DNA of 64,000 nucleotides from Nosocomiicoccus ampullae (GCF_001696685.1 NZ_MBFG01000005.1:1-64000), one strand, 5' to 3'. Shown: positions 25,001 through 34,937, numbered from the stretch's first letter. Made by a program: numbers and translations. Notes: generated by a model from the letters alone, not told the origin.

Positions 25001-25241
25001 TAAAAAACAATTAATCATCTCTAGGGTTTATATTGTGGATGATTTTATAAGAAATTATATTAAAGATACGAAGTATGTCTATGTAAGGAATTACGAAGAT
25101 ACGCAGTTTAAAAAGCTGTTGTCATCGGAAGGAATTCCAGTTTTTGATATGGAACAAACGAAACTTGGACACATGCAACATAACAATTTAAATCGACTTA
25201 TTAATCTGTTAGGAAAAGAAAATGTACGTTTTATGAAATGA
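22098..25241 (+). CDS. dnaE: DNA polymerase III alpha subunit DnaE
   Basis: Second replicative polymerase of low-GC Gram-positives, extending RNA primers before PolC. 1047 aa. PHP domain at the N-terminus (NVHSSYEFLNS, IGL-type core), polymerase core with GPGRGSSGASLVAYLL and the catalytic PDIDIDF, then helix-hairpin-helix and OB domains (about 900-1000). The PHP domain has lost most metal-binding histidines, as usual for this DnaE group, so it is not a proofreader. Lies in one unit with nrnA. Confidence 0.96.
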   Translation: MINLNVHSSYEFLNSNIQIDRLINILKEDDQCSVAITDFNSMHGAYEFLQKAQTNDIKPIVGLEISIEDDFKTSDIVLYAKSLKGFYFLSKLSSRISYKKTEVIPLSFLSDITDCIAVLKNDEGLNIFEYINIPDEDKYTAHTVNSTYKKAYIRPSYYYKKSDAAVVNVLNAIKENEKIDLQYLNETDGDDFIKLQADIVKYSDYLETNKEIVDKCDVYLPKVEYTLPKFTEGSSEELLKEELKDAVKRKIGHMTDAYRDRLNKEYTTIVNMGFADYFLIVSDLVRYCKNNEIYVGPGRGSSGASLVAYLLDITDIDPIEYDLLFERFLNEERVTMPDIDIDFASVDRPKVIDYLQQKYGEMHVANILTYNNMTAKSAAREVGRIFSFNDSELKEISNIIDENNVDLEQAFNSERFNNLIETNVKYKLLKKYALKIENLPRNTSIHASGVLLGRNPLNEEIPIMFNETGVISQWPMEDCEKVGLLKIDVLSLQTLSLIRYMSTRIKTRNHDFDVNKIPLDDKKTFRLLSAGMTAGIFQLESDGITKVIERYKPNSLLDLALVLAMYRPGPMKQIDHIIDIKHSSKKVIYPHDDLKEILKDTYGVMIFQEQIMQTTRKIAGFSLQEADITRRAMAKKNRDELMREKSKFIEGAERNHYSREVSEHLFDLILKFADYGFPKSHALVYALITYRMAYIKAHFPEEFYAVMLLDHKTKEEKLTNTLRELKRLKVHIKRPSIHESFYNNASKDGLRLGFSMIKYITKDISNAIVEARKEKQFEDVYDFVSRMNQLGIRINERQLRALILSGAFDDFNRSRKSLLQQSKKALDSIKDGVDQINLLDMVLGLTIIRPEDEDVEEMAQQELIDGEIEMLGFNISEHPIITKHNDVQYIPFSLLDHKSNKQRGIFLVSILSVRQIRTKKNDDMAYVSITDGHTEMDAVLFPKDYMINLSKLQQDILVIDGRMDEYRGKKQLIISRVYIVDDFIRNYIKDTKYVYVRNYEDTQFKKLLSSEGIPVFDMEQTKLGHMQHNNLNRLINLLGKENVRFMK

Positions 25242-25244
25242 AAA

Positions 25245-25290
25245 TTGCTTGAAAATTTAAATCATGTTATTATCAGTGGTACGACCACTG
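25245..25290 (+). promoter_or_regulatory. Promoter and FadR/PdhR-type operator of the gntR-accDA unit
   Basis: TTGCTT (25245-25250), 17-bp spacer, extended -10 TGtTATTAT (25265-25273), followed immediately by the perfect palindrome CAGTGGT-ACG-ACCACTG (25274-25290). TGGTNNNACCA is the operator type of FadR-subfamily GntR regulators such as PdhR and LldR. Sitting at the transcription start, it should be a repressor site for the regulator encoded 17 bp downstream. Confidence 0.7.
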
Positions 25291-25306
25291 AAATGGCAGG
25301 TATAAA

Positions 25307-25717
25307 ATGAACCAGAAAACTAGATTTGAATATATTTTAACTGAACTAGAAAAAATCATTCGTGAGACGAATATTCAACCTGGAGACCGACTTCCAAGTG
25401 AACGATATTTAAAAGAAGAGCTAAACGTTTCGCGTCAAAGTGTACGTGAAGCTTTAAGAGCGTTAGAAATGTTAGGTGTCGTTCACGTGAAAATTGGAGA
25501 AGGTACATATCTCGCTGATTTTAAAGAACATCGATTATTTGATATCATCGGACGATTTTTAATTAAAACGGATGCACAACGTGATGAGTTAATGGAAATC
25601 AACGAATTATTCGAACGATATATCGATGAAAAATATGACGGCAAAAAAACGGTTGAAGAATCGGATAATTTAATATTATCTACAATTTATACGATCATTA
25701 AAAAATATACAGATTAA
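25307..25717 (+). CDS. Short GntR/FadR-subfamily transcriptional regulator
   Basis: 136 aa. Winged helix with IQPGDRLPSERYLKEELNVS and RQSVREALRALEMLGVV at about residues 25-60, the FadR-type DNA-binding domain. The C-terminal part is only ~65 residues, much shorter than the ~150-residue FCD ligand domain, so ligand binding may be lost or different. The gene leads accDA by 20 bp and its own promoter carries a matching palindrome, so it probably represses itself and fatty acid synthesis genes. Confidence 0.85.
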   Translation: MNQKTRFEYILTELEKIIRETNIQPGDRLPSERYLKEELNVSRQSVREALRALEMLGVVHVKIGEGTYLADFKEHRLFDIIGRFLIKTDAQRDELMEINELFERYIDEKYDGKKTVEESDNLILSTIYTIIKKYTD

Positions 25718-25737
25718 CAAAATGTCGAGGGGAAATT

Positions 25738-26580
25738 ATGTTAAAAGACTTATTTTATAAACTTAACAAAAAAGTAAACGAACCGACCAAAAAAGGAACA
25801 TATAAAGATTCAGAACCAGTAATGACAAAATGTCCACAGTGTAAAAGCTTACTCTATACAAAAGAGTTAGTAAGTAATGTCCACGTGTGTCCAAAATGTG
25901 AATATCATTTCCCAATCACTAGTGACGAGCGTCTCGACGCATTATTCGATAAAAATAGTAAAAAGTTATTATTCACAAATATTACGTCGAAAAACCCATT
26001 AAACTTCCCGAATTACGTGTCAAAATTAGAAAACGATAAACGTCGAACAGGGCTCAATGAAGCGCTTCGTGTTGCACATGGAGAAATTGACGGACACGAA
26101 GTCGTGATCGCTGTGATGGATACACGCGTCCGCATGGGTAGTATGGGAAGTGCGGTTGGTGAAATGCTCGCACAAGCATTTAACTATGCAACGGACCATC
26201 GTTTACCCGTCATCGTGTTCACAGCAAGTGGTGGAGCGAGAATGCAAGAAGGTATTTTATCGTTAATGCAGATGGCAAAAGTATCTGTAGCGATAGAGCG
26301 CCATTCTAGTCACGGGCTATTATATGTCGCATATATGACGCATCCAACAACAGGTGGAGTCAGTGCGTCTTTTGCATCTGTCGGTGATATTAACTTAGCG
26401 GAAAGCGGTGCGTTAATTGGATTTGCTGGGCGCCGAGTAATTGAAGAGACGATCAAAGAGAAATTGCCGAAAGATTTCCAAACGGCAGAGTTTTTAATCG
26501 AACACGGTCAACTCGACAAAGTGGTAGACCGAACGGAAATGAGATCTGTATTAGCTCAAATATTAAGGTTGCATAGTTAG
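25738..26580 (+). CDS. accD: Acetyl-CoA carboxylase carboxyltransferase beta subunit
   Basis: With AccA transfers CO2 from carboxybiotin to acetyl-CoA, giving malonyl-CoA. 280 aa. The four-Cys zinc finger (CPQCKSL and [10 protein letters not shown], about residues 33-55) is intact, followed by the crotonase fold with [12 protein letters not shown]. Ribosome site GAGGGG. Cotranscribed with accA 10 bp downstream. Confidence 0.97.
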   Translation: MLKDLFYKLNKKVNEPTKKGTYKDSEPVMTKCPQCKSLLYTKELVSNVHVCPKCEYHFPITSDERLDALFDKNSKKLLFTNITSKNPLNFPNYVSKLENDKRRTGLNEALRVAHGEIDGHEVVIAVMDTRVRMGSMGSAVGEMLAQAFNYATDHRLPVIVFTASGGARMQEGILSLMQMAKVSVAIERHSSHGLLYVAYMTHPTTGGVSASFASVGDINLAESGALIGFAGRRVIEETIKEKLPKDFQTAEFLIEHGQLDKVVDRTEMRSVLAQILRLHS

Positions 26581-26590
26581 GGGTGAGTGT

Positions 26591-27535
26591 ATGTCTGAAA
26601 CGAGAAGAGATACTGTACAAGATTTAAAAGACAGAATCGAAGAGTTAAAAGGTTATGAAGAAAAAAACAATATCGATTTATCAAAAGAAATCGATGCACT
26701 AAACGATAAAATTAAGATGATGACACGCACACTAACACCTTGGCAGCAAGTAGAGCTTGCTAGAAAGTTAGAGCGTCCAACGACGTTAGAATACATCGAA
26801 GCAATTTGCGATGAATTTATCGAGTTTGCTGGAGACCGTGCGTATGGAGATGACCGTGCAATTATCGGTGGTGTCGCAAGCATTAACGGCACACCAGTGA
26901 CTGTTATCGGTCACCAACGCGGGATGTCGACAAGAGAAAACATTAAACGCAACTTCGGTATGCCACATCCTGAAGGTTACCGTAAAGCACTCAGGTTAAT
27001 GGAGCAAGCAGAAAAGTTTAAACGTCCAATCGTTACATTTATCGATACGAAAGGTGCGTATCCAGGTAAAGAAGCAGAAGAACGCGGACAAAGTGAAGCG
27101 ATTGCTAAAAACCTCGTAAAGATGGCTGGATTTAACGTCCCGATCATTTCTATTGTTATCGGTGAAGGTGGATCTGGAGGAGCGCTAGGAATTGGCGTAT
27201 GTGATCATCTTTATATGCTAGAAAACAGTACGTATTCAGTCATTTCTCCTGAAGGTGCTGCGAGTATTTTATTTAAAGATGCATCGTTAAAAGAAGTAGC
27301 AGCAAAATCATTAAAGTTAACAGCTGCAGACCTTTACGAGTTAGGCGTTGCTGATTTTGTAATTGAAGAACCGGAGGGCGGTGCACACGTCGACAAACCG
27401 TTCGTATATAAACAAACAAAAGAAGCGATTATAAATGGTCTTGAACAATTAAGTGAAATCGACGATTCATCACGTCTTGATGTACGATTTGAAAAGTATA
27501 TGGCGATCGGTGATTTTAAAGTTGAAGATAATTAA
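26591..27535 (+). CDS. accA: Acetyl-CoA carboxylase carboxyltransferase alpha subunit
   Basis: 314 aa, partner of AccD. The N-terminal helix region is followed by the crotonase fold; [15 protein letters not shown] and [12 protein letters not shown] are the conserved substrate and oxyanion motifs. AGGGGTG ribosome site. Ends the gntR-accDA unit with a terminator. Confidence 0.97.
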   Translation: MSETRRDTVQDLKDRIEELKGYEEKNNIDLSKEIDALNDKIKMMTRTLTPWQQVELARKLERPTTLEYIEAICDEFIEFAGDRAYGDDRAIIGGVASINGTPVTVIGHQRGMSTRENIKRNFGMPHPEGYRKALRLMEQAEKFKRPIVTFIDTKGAYPGKEAEERGQSEAIAKNLVKMAGFNVPIISIVIGEGGSGGALGIGVCDHLYMLENSTYSVISPEGAASILFKDASLKEVAAKSLKLTAADLYELGVADFVIEEPEGGAHVDKPFVYKQTKEAIINGLEQLSEIDDSSRLDVRFEKYMAIGDFKVEDN

Positions 27536-27544
27536 TACAAATTT

Positions 27545-27587
27545 AACTCTCTTTTAAGTAGAATACTTAGTAAGAGAGTTATTTTTA
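27545..27587 (+). terminator. accDA terminator
   Basis: AACTCTCTT and AAGAGAGTT close a hairpin followed by ATTTTTAT. Confidence 0.8.
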
Positions 27588-27610
27588 TAAATAGAAAGAA
27601 GCGTGTAATT

Positions 27611-28570
27611 GTGAAACGTATTGCAGTATTAACTAGTGGTGGAGATGCACCTGGCATGAACGCAGCAGTTCGAGCTGTCGTACGTACTAGTATTAATAGA
27701 GGGTTACAAGTATTTGGAATCTCCCACGGCTTTTTAGGTTTGATCCGTGGAGATATTAAACGCATGGAATTATCCGACGTCGGTGATATTATTCAGCGTG
27801 GTGGAACGGCATTATATTCTGCTCGCTGTAACGAATTTAAAGATGAAGAAATACAGCAAATGGCAGTTAAAATTTTAAAAGAGTTTGAAATAGAAGGACT
27901 CGTTGTCATCGGAGGAGACGGGACGTTTAGAGGTGCGTATGCACTTGAAAAACACGGAATTAAAACAATAGCGATTCCAGCAACAATCGATAACGACATT
28001 CCGTTTACTGAAAGCTCAATTGGATTTGATTCAGCATTAAACACAGTTGTTGAAGCCGTCGATAGAATAAGAGATACAGCAACGAGCCACGAACGTACAT
28101 TTATTATTGAAGTTATGGGTAGAGATAGTGGAATGCTCGCATTATATAGCGGCATCGCAAGTGGTGCAGAGTCGGTTTTAATACCAGAAGTACCATATAA
28201 TATAAACGACGTTGCTACAAAAATTAAACGAGGGATTGAACGTGGGAAAACACATTCGATAATAATCGTTGCAGAAGGGGTTATGTCTGCAGAAAAATGT
28301 AGTAAACTATTAAGTGAACAATTAAATATTGAATCACGAATTAGTGTCCTTGGACACATTCAAAGAGGGGGACGACCGTCTTCAAAAGACCGTATACTTG
28401 CTTCTAGATTCGGATATGAAGCTGTCAATTTATTACTAGAAGGACAATCTGGACAAATGGTGTACTTAACACAAAACTCAATAAAACATGTCGATTACGA
28501 TACGGTTTTAAATCATGAAAAGAAAATTGATATATCACTCATTGATATAATTAATGAGTTATCTATTTAG
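27611..28570 (+). CDS. pfkA: ATP-dependent 6-phosphofructokinase
   Basis: Commits glycolysis by phosphorylating fructose 6-phosphate. 319 aa. GGDAPGMNAAVR and GGDGTFRGA bind ATP, TIDNDIPFTE holds the catalytic Asp, and the allosteric ADP/PEP site is of the bacterial type. The GTG start has only a weak AGAAAGAAG upstream. Followed by pyk after 9 bp. Confidence 0.97.
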   Translation: MKRIAVLTSGGDAPGMNAAVRAVVRTSINRGLQVFGISHGFLGLIRGDIKRMELSDVGDIIQRGGTALYSARCNEFKDEEIQQMAVKILKEFEIEGLVVIGGDGTFRGAYALEKHGIKTIAIPATIDNDIPFTESSIGFDSALNTVVEAVDRIRDTATSHERTFIIEVMGRDSGMLALYSGIASGAESVLIPEVPYNINDVATKIKRGIERGKTHSIIIVAEGVMSAEKCSKLLSEQLNIESRISVLGHIQRGGRPSSKDRILASRFGYEAVNLLLEGQSGQMVYLTQNSIKHVDYDTVLNHEKKIDISLIDIINELSI

Positions 28571-28579
28571 GAGGATATT

Positions 28580-30340
28580 ATGCGTAGAACTAAAATAATT
28601 TGTACGATTGGACCAGCATCAGAAAGTGAAGAAACATTAGAAAAATTAATGCACGCTGGTATGAACATCGCGAGACTGAACTTTTCACACGGTGACCATG
28701 AAGAGCATTTAAATCGTATTAAGAGGATTCGAAAAGTTTCAAAAAAACTTGAAAAACACATCGGTATTCTACTCGATACAAAAGGTCCTGAGATTAGAAC
28801 TCACAATATGAAAGACGGTGTTGTTCATCTTGTTAAAAATCAAAAGCTTGCCGTTCATATGAATGAAGTACTCGGAGATTCTGAAAAAATTTCTATTTCT
28901 TATAATGGTCTGATTCACGATGTAAAAGTAGGAGACGAGATTTTAATCGATGACGGAATTATTACGTTAAAAATCGATGAGCTTGACTATGATAACGAAG
29001 TCATTCATACGACAGTTTTAAATGAAGGCGAAGTAAAAAATAAAAAAGGCGTAAACGTTCCTCAAGTTAAAGTGAACTTACCGTCGATGACTGAAAAAGA
29101 TGAAAGTGACATTTTATTTGGTATTGAAAACGAAGTAGATTTCATCGCACCGTCATTTATCCGTAAAAAAGATGACGTATTAAAAATTCGTGAACTTCTT
29201 GAAGGAAACAACGGTAGCTACATTAAAATCATTCCTAAAATTGAAAACCAAGAAGGTATCGATAATATCGACGAAATTTTACTCGTATCAGACGGTTTAA
29301 TGGTTGCTCGTGGAGATCTAGGTGTTGAAATCCCGACCGAAGCTGTACCACTTGCACAAAAAGAACTTATTAAAAAATGTAACTTTGCAGGGAAACCAGT
29401 CATTACAGCAACACAAATGTTAGATTCAATGCAACATAATCCGCGCTGTACACGTGCAGAAGCTAGTGACGTTGCGAATGCAATTTACGACGGAAGTGAC
29501 GCAGTCATGTTATCAGGAGAAACTGCAGCTGGTGAATATCCAGTAGAAGCTGTAACGACGATGGCAAACATTGCGACGTCAAGTGAAGCAGCACAAGATT
29601 ATAAGAAGCTATTATCAGATCGTACGAAAGTCCAAGATACTACAGTAACGACAGCAATTGGAGTTTCCGCAGCACATACTGCGTTAAACTTAAACTGTCG
29701 TGCAATTGTTGCGGCAACTGAATCTGGACATACTGCAAAAATGATTTCAAAATATCGTCCACAGTGTGATATTATCGCAGTCACTCCATATGATTATGTC
29801 GCTAGACAGCTTGAACTCGTATGGGGCGTTCAACCGATTGTTGCTCCAAAGTTAAGTAATACAGATGAAGTACTCAACGGTTCAGTGCAATCTGTCGTTG
29901 AAAAAGGATACGCTAATGAAGGTGATTTAATTATTATCACAGCTGGTGTGCCGACAGGACAAGCTGGAACGACAAACTTAATGAAGTTACACGTCGTTGG
30001 AGATACGTTAATCACCGCTCAAGGAATAGGAAAATTAACTGGCTACGGTGAAGTAGTTATGGCGAAATCATATGATGAACTTGCCAAAATCGATACGACA
30101 GGGAAAATCGTTTTACTAGAAAAAGTTGATGGTATAATGACACCACACTTAGTGAAAGCGGCAGGGTTAATTACTGTTGAAGGTGGTCTAACAAGTCCTG
30201 GAGCAATCGTCGGTTTAAATTTAGAGTTACCGACAATCGTTGGAGCAACAGATGCGTTTGACATATTAAAACCAGGCATGAAAGTAACTGTCGACAGTGA
30301 ACAGCATGTCGTTTATAGTGGACATGCAGACGTACTGTAA
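28580..30340 (+). CDS. pyk: Pyruvate kinase with extra C-terminal PEP-utiliser domain
   Basis: PEP + ADP to pyruvate + ATP. 586 aa, the long Bacillales form. TIGPASES opening, LDTKGPEIR, and the active-site [10 protein letters not shown] are present. After residue ~475 comes a domain resembling the phosphohistidine domain of PEP-utilising enzymes ([12 protein letters not shown]), but Thr/Ser stands where His would be. AGGAGG precedes the ATG. Confidence 0.97.
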   Translation: MRRTKIICTIGPASESEETLEKLMHAGMNIARLNFSHGDHEEHLNRIKRIRKVSKKLEKHIGILLDTKGPEIRTHNMKDGVVHLVKNQKLAVHMNEVLGDSEKISISYNGLIHDVKVGDEILIDDGIITLKIDELDYDNEVIHTTVLNEGEVKNKKGVNVPQVKVNLPSMTEKDESDILFGIENEVDFIAPSFIRKKDDVLKIRELLEGNNGSYIKIIPKIENQEGIDNIDEILLVSDGLMVARGDLGVEIPTEAVPLAQKELIKKCNFAGKPVITATQMLDSMQHNPRCTRAEASDVANAIYDGSDAVMLSGETAAGEYPVEAVTTMANIATSSEAAQDYKKLLSDRTKVQDTTVTTAIGVSAAHTALNLNCRAIVAATESGHTAKMISKYRPQCDIIAVTPYDYVARQLELVWGVQPIVAPKLSNTDEVLNGSVQSVVEKGYANEGDLIIITAGVPTGQAGTTNLMKLHVVGDTLITAQGIGKLTGYGEVVMAKSYDELAKIDTTGKIVLLEKVDGIMTPHLVKAAGLITVEGGLTSPGAIVGLNLELPTIVGATDAFDILKPGMKVTVDSEQHVVYSGHADVL

Positions 30341-30355
30341 TTGAGGAGGATACGA

Positions 30356-31036
30356 ATGAAAAAGCTTGTCATAAGCATTTTTTCAGCAACGTTACTTTTA
30401 AGTGCATGTAGTAATAGTAATGATGGTGAAGAAGAAGTAAAAGAAGTTAAACAAGATAAATCTATGACGTCAGAATCGTTAATCGACGAAGTTGTCGCGA
30501 ACAACCAAGATGTGATTTCTTATGAAGAGCGTGGGACGCTTACGATGAACGATGAAGATGAATTAAACTTTATAGTTACTATTGATAATGATGAAAATGT
30601 AAAGTTTGAAGTTGATGCCTCTGACTCGGTCTTTACATTATATGATGTAAATGGTGAAAAGAAAGTTTTAACAAATGGTGAATTTGAAACGAGTGACATT
30701 GAACTAAATCCATTAACGTATAGTGAGCTCGTTGAAAAACTTAAAGAATTACCAAAAGGCGATCTTAAGACAGATAAAGATGTTTACGTCATTACTTACG
30801 ATTTACTGACAATTGAAGATTTATCTATATTTAGTAATGAACTTGCATCTAATTTACAAGATTATGATGTTGAAAATTTATCATTAACACTTCAAGTGAA
30901 TGCCGACTATAAGGTCGTGCGTGCAGATGTCGAAGGTACCTTAAGTGATGATAAAGAAAATTATGATATTAAATGCTTTGCAACATTTGAAAACATTGGG
31001 GAAGTAGAGCAAATAGAAGTACCTAAAGGAGAGTAG
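30356..31036 (+). CDS. Putative lipoprotein (DUF6612-like)
   Basis: 226 aa. MKKLVISIFSATLLLSACSN is a type II signal peptide with lipobox LSAC, so it should be lipidated and surface-bound. The mature part is acidic, beta-rich and LolA/LppX-like in pattern (SYEERGTLTMND, LSLTLQVNADYKVVRADVEG), similar to small Firmicutes lipoproteins of the DUF6612 kind. Function unknown. The ATG at 30356 is placed behind GAGGAGG, 15 bp after pyk, so it may ride on the glycolysis transcript. A terminator overlaps its stop. Confidence 0.8.
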   Translation: MKKLVISIFSATLLLSACSNSNDGEEEVKEVKQDKSMTSESLIDEVVANNQDVISYEERGTLTMNDEDELNFIVTIDNDENVKFEVDASDSVFTLYDVNGEKKVLTNGEFETSDIELNPLTYSELVEKLKELPKGDLKTDKDVYVITYDLLTIEDLSIFSNELASNLQDYDVENLSLTLQVNADYKVVRADVEGTLSDDKENYDIKCFATFENIGEVEQIEVPKGE

Positions 31037-31055
31037 TTTATCTACTCTCTTTTTA
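31029..31055 (+). terminator. Terminator of the pfkA-pyk-lipoprotein unit
   Basis: GAGAGTAG, loop TTTAT, CTACTCTC, then TTTTTAG. The left arm includes the lipoprotein stop codon. Confidence 0.9.
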
Positions 31056-31144
31056 GTTATAAATTAAACTTATTAAAAAGTATAAGAAACTTAATTTTTA
31101 GTTATGATTAAAAATGTTAGTGATTTTAAGTTTTAAGACCGTTC

Positions 31145-31235
31145 TATATCAATCGTCACAATAGTTTTTGATATAAAATTCACAAATAAGTGTATGAATT
31201 AAACGTAAGCACCTATATACAAAGTTTGCTATAAT
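31145..31235 (+). promoter_or_regulatory. citZ promoter region with an upstream inverted repeat
   Basis: TGcTATAAT at 31227-31235 is an extended -10 with a weak -35. An 8-bp inverted repeat TATATCAA / TTGATATA (31145-31152, 31168-31175), arms 15 bp apart, lies about 55 bp before it and could be a LysR-type site, the kind of regulator (CcpC) that controls citZ in Bacillus. Regulator identity is inference. Confidence 0.45.
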
Positions 31236-31279
31236 GAAATTAAATAAATCGTTTAAAGATATATGGGGGGTTAAATTCT

Positions 31280-32398
31280 ATGCCTGAAATGAAAGCTGGT
31301 TTAGAAGGTGTAGTAATTGGAGAGTCAAGAATTAGTTCTATTATCGGAACTCAGCTAACATATGCTGGTTATGAAATTGATGACTTAGCCGAAAATGCAA
31401 CGTTTGAAGAAGTCGTTTATTTACTATGGAACGACCGCTTACCAAACGAAGAAGAGTTAAAACAATTTGAAGCGGACTTATTTAAATATATGTCACTCGC
31501 TCATGAAGACGAAGAAGTATTTAAAATTTTCGCTAAAACAGGTAATCAGCCGATGGCTGCATTAAGAACGTCAATTTCATATCTAGGTATGCTTGACGAT
31601 GAAGCGGATATTTTAACTGAAGAAGCAAACAAGAATAAATCAATCCGTATTCAAGGAGCGATTCCTGCGATTGTTGCTAACTTTGACCGCTTTAGAAAAG
31701 GTTTAGATGTTGTTAAACCTAAAGAAGAATACGGCTTTGCTAAAAACTTCTTATATATGTTATACGGTGAAGAGCCGACAGATGTACAAGTCGAAGCGAT
31801 GGAAAAGGCACTTATTTTACATGCTGATCACGAAATTAACGCATCGACATTTACTGCTCGCGTATGTGTTGCGACGTTATCTGACTTATATTCAGGAACA
31901 GTTGCTGCGATTGGAGCGTTAAAAGGACCACTTCACGGCGGAGCAAACGAACAAGTGATGAACATGTTAACTGAAATCGGTAGTTTAGATAAAGTTGACG
32001 AATATATCCATAAAAAACTTGAAAACAAAGAGAAAGTTATGGGTATCGGTCATCGCGTGTATAAAGAAGGAGATCCGCGTGCGAAGTACTTAAAAGAAAT
32101 GTCTCGTAAGTTAACTGAAGAGACAGGTGAGCCTGAATTATACGAAATGTCTACACGCATTGCTGAAATTGTAGAAGAAGAAAAAGGGTTATTACCAAAC
32201 GTCGATTTCTTTAGTGCATCAGTGTATCACTCAATGGGTATTTCACATGACTTATTTACTCCAATATTCGCTGTCAGCCGTACGTCAGGTTGGCTTGCAC
32301 ATATGTTAGAACAATATGCAAATAACCGACTCATTCGTCCACGCGCAGAGTACACTGGATATACGAGTAGAAAATACGAACCAATTGAAAGTAGATAA
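31280..32398 (+). CDS. citZ: Citrate synthase
   Basis: Acetyl-CoA + oxaloacetate to citrate. 372 aa, short Gram-positive form. HADHEINASTF and MGIGHRVYKEGDPRA carry the catalytic His residues, and the Asp is in NVDFFSASVY. Ribosome site GGGGG. icd follows 27 bp later, as citZ-icd in Bacillus. Confidence 0.98.
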   Translation: MPEMKAGLEGVVIGESRISSIIGTQLTYAGYEIDDLAENATFEEVVYLLWNDRLPNEEELKQFEADLFKYMSLAHEDEEVFKIFAKTGNQPMAALRTSISYLGMLDDEADILTEEANKNKSIRIQGAIPAIVANFDRFRKGLDVVKPKEEYGFAKNFLYMLYGEEPTDVQVEAMEKALILHADHEINASTFTARVCVATLSDLYSGTVAAIGALKGPLHGGANEQVMNMLTEIGSLDKVDEYIHKKLENKEKVMGIGHRVYKEGDPRAKYLKEMSRKLTEETGEPELYEMSTRIAEIVEEEKGLLPNVDFFSASVYHSMGISHDLFTPIFAVSRTSGWLAHMLEQYANNRLIRPRAEYTGYTSRKYEPIESR

Positions 32399-32425
32399 AT
32401 TTATACACATAAAGGAGATTATATA

Positions 32426-33688
32426 ATGGCAGAGAAAATTACTTTAAAAGACGGCGTTTTAAACGTACCAAACACACCAATTATTCCTTTTATTGAAGGA
32501 GATGGAATCGGTAAAGACATTTGGCCAGCAGCTAAAAAAGTAATCGATAGCGCTGTTGAAAAAGCGTACAACGGTGAAAAGAAAATTGAATGGTTAGAAG
32601 TTTATGCAGGACAAAAAGCATTCGATAAAACTGGCGAGTGGTTACCACAAGATACACTCGACAAAATTAGTGAGTACTTAATCGCAATTAAAGGACCACT
32701 TACTACACCAATCGGTGGAGGAATCCGTTCATTAAACGTTGCGTTAAGACAACAACTTGATTTATACGTATGCTTACGTCCAGTAAGACATTACAGCGGT
32801 GTACCATCACCAGTTAAAAATCCTGAAGACGTCGATATGGCGATTTTCCGTGAAAACACTGAAGACATCTACGCAGGTATCGAGTTTGAATCAGGTAGCG
32901 ATGATGCTAAAAAACTTATCAACTTCTTACAAGATGAAATGAACGTGACTAACATTCGTTTCCCAGAAACATCTGGAATTGGTGTTAAACCAGTATCTAA
33001 AGAAGGTTCCGAACGCTTAATTAAAGCAGCAATTGAATATGCACTAGAGCATAACAAACCGACTGTTACACTCGTTCATAAAGGTAACATCATGAAATTC
33101 ACTGAAGGTGGATTTAAAAAATGGGGTTACGAGTTAGCTGAAAGAGAATATGGTGACAAAGTATTCACATGGGATGAATACGATAGAATCGTTGAAAAAG
33201 AAGGTAAAGAAGCTGCAAACAAAGCACAAGATGAAGCGGTTAAAGCAGGTAAAGTCATTATCCAAGACTCAATCGCAGATATCTTCTTACAACAAATTCT
33301 ATTAAATCCATTAGATCACTCAGTTGTTGCAACGATGAACTTAAACGGAGACTACATCTCTGACGCGCTTGCAGCACAAGTTGGTGGAGTAGGTATCGCT
33401 CCAGGTGCGAACATTAACTACGACACAGGACATGCGATCTTTGAAGCGACTCACGGTACAGCACCTAAATATGCTGGTTTAGACGTTGTAAACCCATCAT
33501 CAGTTATTTTATCTGCAGTTCTTATGTTAGAACACCTCGGTTGGAAAGAAGCAGCTGAGTTAATTAACAAATCTATGGAAACAACAATTGCTAACAAGAC
33601 AGTCACATACGACTTCGCAAGACAAATGGACAACGCTACAGAAGTGAAAACTTCTGAGTTCGGTGACTTATTAGTAGAAAACATGTAA
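32426..33688 (+). CDS. icd: Isocitrate dehydrogenase (NADP)
   Basis: Oxidative decarboxylation of isocitrate to 2-oxoglutarate. 420 aa. [31 protein letters not shown] and [16 protein letters not shown] are the substrate, metal and regulatory motifs. Insert around 255-275 ([11 protein letters not shown]) matches the Bacillus-type enzyme. Terminator follows. Confidence 0.98.
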   Translation: MAEKITLKDGVLNVPNTPIIPFIEGDGIGKDIWPAAKKVIDSAVEKAYNGEKKIEWLEVYAGQKAFDKTGEWLPQDTLDKISEYLIAIKGPLTTPIGGGIRSLNVALRQQLDLYVCLRPVRHYSGVPSPVKNPEDVDMAIFRENTEDIYAGIEFESGSDDAKKLINFLQDEMNVTNIRFPETSGIGVKPVSKEGSERLIKAAIEYALEHNKPTVTLVHKGNIMKFTEGGFKKWGYELAEREYGDKVFTWDEYDRIVEKEGKEAANKAQDEAVKAGKVIIQDSIADIFLQQILLNPLDHSVVATMNLNGDYISDALAAQVGGVGIAPGANINYDTGHAIFEATHGTAPKYAGLDVVNPSSVILSAVLMLEHLGWKEAAELINKSMETTIANKTVTYDFARQMDNATEVKTSEFGDLLVENM

Positions 33689-33699
33689 TAGAGATTTTA

Positions 33700-33730
33700 T
33701 AGAACCACTGATGTGGTTCTATTTTTTATT
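33700..33730 (+). terminator. citZ-icd terminator
   Basis: TAGAACCAC, loop TGA, TGTGGTTCTA, then TTTTTTATTT. Confidence 0.85.
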
Positions 33731-33775
33731 TGTTTCTTATATACTTGATATGACTATAATTAAAGGAGAATTATA

Positions 33776-34264
33776 ATGAAAGACGACACGATGAAAGACT
33801 TAACATTACTCGGAAATCAAAATGTTCAATATCCGATAACGTATGATAACAGTGTGTTAGAGACGTTTGATAATAGTCATCCTGAAATGGATTATATGGT
33901 GAAGTTTAATTGTCCAGAATTTACGACACTCTGTCCGATGACGAATCAACCAGATTTCGCAACGATTTATATTAGTTATATCCCTGATATTAAAATGGTA
34001 GAGAGTAAATCTTTAAAGTTATACTTATTTAGCTATAGAAATCATGGAGGCTTTCATGAAGCAGCTGTGAACACGATTATGAGAGATTTAATCGACTTAA
34101 TGGATCCAAAATATATTGAAGTGTGGGGTAAATTCACACCGCGAGGTGGAATTTCAATCGATCCATATGCAAACTACGGTAAACCAGGAACGAAATTTGA
34201 AAAAATGGCTGAAAAACGTCTTTTTGAACACGATATGTATCCTGAAAAAATTGATAATAGATAG
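33776..34264 (+). CDS. queF: NADPH-dependent preQ0 reductase QueF
   Basis: Reduces 7-cyano-7-deazaguanine (preQ0) to preQ1 for queuosine in tRNA. 162 aa, unimodular form. Cys53 ([10 protein letters not shown]) forms the thioimide and Asp60 is the general acid; [13 protein letters not shown] is the QueF NADPH motif. AAAGGAG precedes the ATG. No preQ1 riboswitch fold is visible in the short upstream gap. queC follows after 9 bp. Confidence 0.96.
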   Translation: MKDDTMKDLTLLGNQNVQYPITYDNSVLETFDNSHPEMDYMVKFNCPEFTTLCPMTNQPDFATIYISYIPDIKMVESKSLKLYLFSYRNHGGFHEAAVNTIMRDLIDLMDPKYIEVWGKFTPRGGISIDPYANYGKPGTKFEKMAEKRLFEHDMYPEKIDNR

Positions 34265-34273
34265 GAAGTTTAT

Positions 34274-34915
34274 ATGTCTAAAGCATTAATTGTATTTAGT
34301 GGTGGTCAAGACAGTACGACATGTTTAGCATACGCATTAAAACATTACGATGAAGTAGAAACAATCACGTTTCACTATAATCAAAGACACGCTGAAGAAG
34401 TTGAAATCGCTCAAAAAATCGCAAAAGATTTTAACGTAAAAAACACTTGTATCGATGTATCGTTAATTAACGATTTAACAGAAAATGCGTTAACGAGAGA
34501 TATCGACATAAAATCAGATGGTGACGTGCCGAATACATTTGTCCCTGGTCGAAACATATTATTTTTTAATATCGCGAGTATCGCGGCGTATCAAATCGGT
34601 GCTGATACGATTGTAACAGGTGTCAGTGAAACTGATTTTAGTGGTTATCCGGATTGTAGAAGTGACTTTGTTACAGCGTTAGAGCACGCGATACATCTAG
34701 GACTCGATCGTCATATTAAAATTGACACACCACTTATGGATAAGGATAAAAGTGAAGTGTGGGAAATGGCAGATGAACTCGGTGTATTTGATTATGTTAA
34801 AAATGAAACGCTCACGTGTTATAACGGTATAAAAGGATCAGGGTGTGGAGAGTGCCCGGCTTGTATTCTTAGAAATGAAGGATTAGAAGAGTACGAGAAA
34901 AGGAAGTTCAATTAA
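34274..34915 (+). CDS. queC: 7-cyano-7-deazaguanine synthase QueC
   Basis: Converts 7-carboxy-7-deazaguanine to preQ0 with ATP and ammonia. 213 aa. PP-loop SGGQDSTTC at the N-terminus; four-Cys zinc site CYNG..GSGCGECPAC near the C-terminus. Here paired only with queF; queD and queE are not adjacent, so they must be elsewhere if the pathway is complete. Confidence 0.96.
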   Translation: MSKALIVFSGGQDSTTCLAYALKHYDEVETITFHYNQRHAEEVEIAQKIAKDFNVKNTCIDVSLINDLTENALTRDIDIKSDGDVPNTFVPGRNILFFNIASIAAYQIGADTIVTGVSETDFSGYPDCRSDFVTALEHAIHLGLDRHIKIDTPLMDKDKSEVWEMADELGVFDYVKNETLTCYNGIKGSGCGECPACILRNEGLEEYEKRKFN

Positions 34916-34937
34916 ACATTTGAATATGAGATATACT

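Noticed and set aside
27793..28359. 188-aa minus-strand frame opposite pfkA
   Set aside because: Lies entirely within pfkA, no ribosome site, Ser/Ile-rich antisense composition.
33755..33760. TATAAT before queF as a promoter
   Set aside because: Transcription from it would start inside the ribosome site AAAGGAG, so it is doubtful as the main promoter.
33731..33775. preQ1 riboswitch before queF
   Set aside because: The gap between the icd terminator and the queF ribosome site is too short, and no preQ1-type pseudoknot sequence is seen.
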